Source of the DNA: an uncultured Gaiellaceae bacterium
GTDB taxonomy: Bacteria > Actinomycetota > Thermoleophilia > Gaiellales > Gaiellaceae
Reading direction: 5' to 3'
Assembly (NCBI GenBank): GCA_955652075.1
Contig: CATPAS010000341.1
Location: 1-5,215, forward strand
DNA length: 5,215 bases
In this document: positions 4,245 through 5,215 of the stretch, piece after piece
Layout of the letters: each line of letters opens with the position of its first letter
How positions within the stretch are numbered: position 1 is the first letter of the stretch
Translations under genes and position numbers: made by a program
The notes under the pieces: generated by a model
What the model saw: the letters and a program-made list of their open reading frames with translations, nothing else
Databases searched by the model: none
Told to the model about the DNA's origin: nothing

Positions 4245-5215
4245 CTAGGCCCGGAGCTGTGCGCCAAACGCTTTTTCCAGCGCCGAAACGATGCGGCTTC
4301 GGAGCTCGCCGGCGTCCTCGTCGGTGAGTGTTCGCTCAGGCGACTGAAACGTGACCGAGAAGGCGATCGACTTCTTTCCGGGCCCCACCTGGCCGCCGCG
4401 ATACACGTCGAAGGCACGCATCTCGCGGAGGGCAGGCCCGGCCGCCTCCATTGCCGTTTCGACGAGCTCGCCGGCGGTCGCCTCCTCGGGGACCGTGAAG
4501 GCGAGGTCCTGGCGGACCGGCGGGTAGGTGATGACGTCGTCGTAGACGATCAGGTCGGGCACGCGCTCTGCGAGCGCATCGACGTCGAGCTCGAAGGCGC
4601 CCCACTCACCGGGCAGGTCACCGCGTAACGCGACAACCCAACCCTCGTCCGTGCGCGCGCCGCGGCCCGGCGCAGGGAGATCATCCGCCGGTACGAACGA
4701 CGGCTCGATACTGAGGGCGGCGTAGAGGCCTTCGACCGTGCCCTTCGCAAAGGAGAAGCCTCCCTCCGCGATGCCGCCGACGTGCCAGCGCTCCTCGGGA
4801 AGACGGTCGTCCGTCGGGAGGTAGACGTGAGCCTGCTCGAACAGGGCGACGTCGTCGTTGCCCGCGTCGACATTGCGATGCGCGGAGGCGAGCAAGCCCT
4901 CGACGAGCGACGTACGGAGAACGGCCTGCTCGCTCGAGAGCGGCTCCTGGAGCTCGACCGCCCCCGTTTTGGAATCAAGCGGCACGAGGCTCCACGTGTA
5001 CGCCTCCGAGTAGCCGAAGCCGACCAGCGTGTCCTCGATCCGGCGCCGAATCTTCTGCAGCTTGGAGAGCCGCCCGAACATCGCCTCGCGGCGCGGCAGC
5101 CGAGCAGGAACGTCGTCGAGACGGAAACGTACGACCTCCTCGACCACGTCGATTTCGCGCGTCACGTCACTGGCTCGCCACGTCGGCACCGCGATGCTCT
5201 CGCCCTCCACCCCGA
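4245..5215 (-). CDS. pheT: Phenylalanyl-tRNA synthetase beta subunit, C-terminal part (partial)
   Basis: This is the C-terminal 322 or so residues of PheT, the beta chain of the (alpha-beta)2 enzyme that charges tRNA-Phe; the N-terminal part lies beyond 5215. The GTG at 5210 is an internal Val codon, not a start. The visible part begins at the end of the B5 domain (VPTWRASDVTREIDVVEEVVR). It continues through the synthetase-like core (GFGYSEAYTWSLV; PLSSEQAVLRTSLVEGLLAS; DVALFEQAHVY) and ends with a complete FDX-ACB anticodon-binding domain (about residues 229-320: YPPVRQDLAFTV, AFDVYRGGQVGPGKKSIAF, LTDEDAGELRSRIV). The stop is TAG 4247-4245, followed by a hairpin terminator. pheS would be expected immediately upstream, outside the window. 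No damage is visible. Confidence 0.96.
   Translation of the reverse strand, partial: GVEGESIAVPTWRASDVTREIDVVEEVVRFRLDDVPARLPRREAMFGRLSKLQKIRRRIEDTLVGFGYSEAYTWSLVPLDSKTGAVELQEPLSSEQAVLRTSLVEGLLASAHRNVDAGNDDVALFEQAHVYLPTDDRLPEERWHVGGIAEGGFSFAKGTVEGLYAALSIEPSFVPADDLPAPGRGARTDEGWVVALRGDLPGEWGAFELDVDALAERVPDLIVYDDVITYPPVRQDLAFTVPEEATAGELVETAMEAAGPALREMRAFDVYRGGQVGPGKKSIAFSVTFQSPERTLTDEDAGELRSRIVSALEKAFGAQLRA

Noticed and set aside
3554..4327. Long + strand open frames opposite the LPxTG gene
   Set aside because: Arg-rich translations typical of antisense GC-rich DNA. The minus frame shows a signal peptide, sorting signal and ribosome binding site.
5208..5210. GTG as the start of a short pheT-like gene
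   Set aside because: The frame continues upstream to the window edge and the sequence here is the interior of the B5 domain of PheT.

Overview
The window is GC-rich, gene-dense bacterial chromosome that looks actinobacterial, possibly of the class Thermoleophilia (Gaiellales/Solirubrobacterales-like). The grounds are the small actinobacterial membrane families (holin-X, DUF3618-like, DUF4235-like), a Gram-positive type LPxTG surface protein, frequent TTG starts and overlapping starts, and an apparently leaderless argR. The taxonomic placement is inference from gene content. No rRNA, tRNA, CRISPR array, insertion sequence or integrase is visible.

Layout. Positions 1-30 hold the last codons of an unidentified + strand gene whose stop overlaps (ATGA) the start of a PRC-barrel/DUF2171-like protein gene (27-437). 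That gene converges on argR (434-895, minus), and the two stop codons share one CTAG. Only 39 bp separate argR from a divergent + strand operon. This gap holds a near-perfect ARG-box-like palindrome overlapping a TAnnnT -10 element placed for leaderless argR transcription.

The + strand operon (935-3027) contains five overlapping genes: a 48-residue DUF4235-like protein with a TTG start, a tail-anchored protein of unknown family, a holin-X family protein, a DUF3618-like protein, and a YihY/BrkB-family polytopic membrane protein. All five are predicted membrane proteins, so the operon looks like an envelope module of unknown function.

Positions 3011-3174 (minus) hold a wrecked secreted cupredoxin-like gene: an intact signal peptide joined out of frame to the last strands of the domain, with the middle missing. 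Upstream on the same strand lies a 303-residue secreted, LPxTG-anchored, low-complexity protein (3209-4120) with its own candidate promoter and strong ribosome binding site. The right end is the C-terminal part of pheT (phenylalanyl-tRNA synthetase beta chain, minus, running off the window), followed by a hairpin terminator.

PheT and ArgR lie on the same strand. This recalls the pheST-arg gene neighbourhood of other Actinobacteria, here with the arginine biosynthesis genes absent and envelope genes in between.
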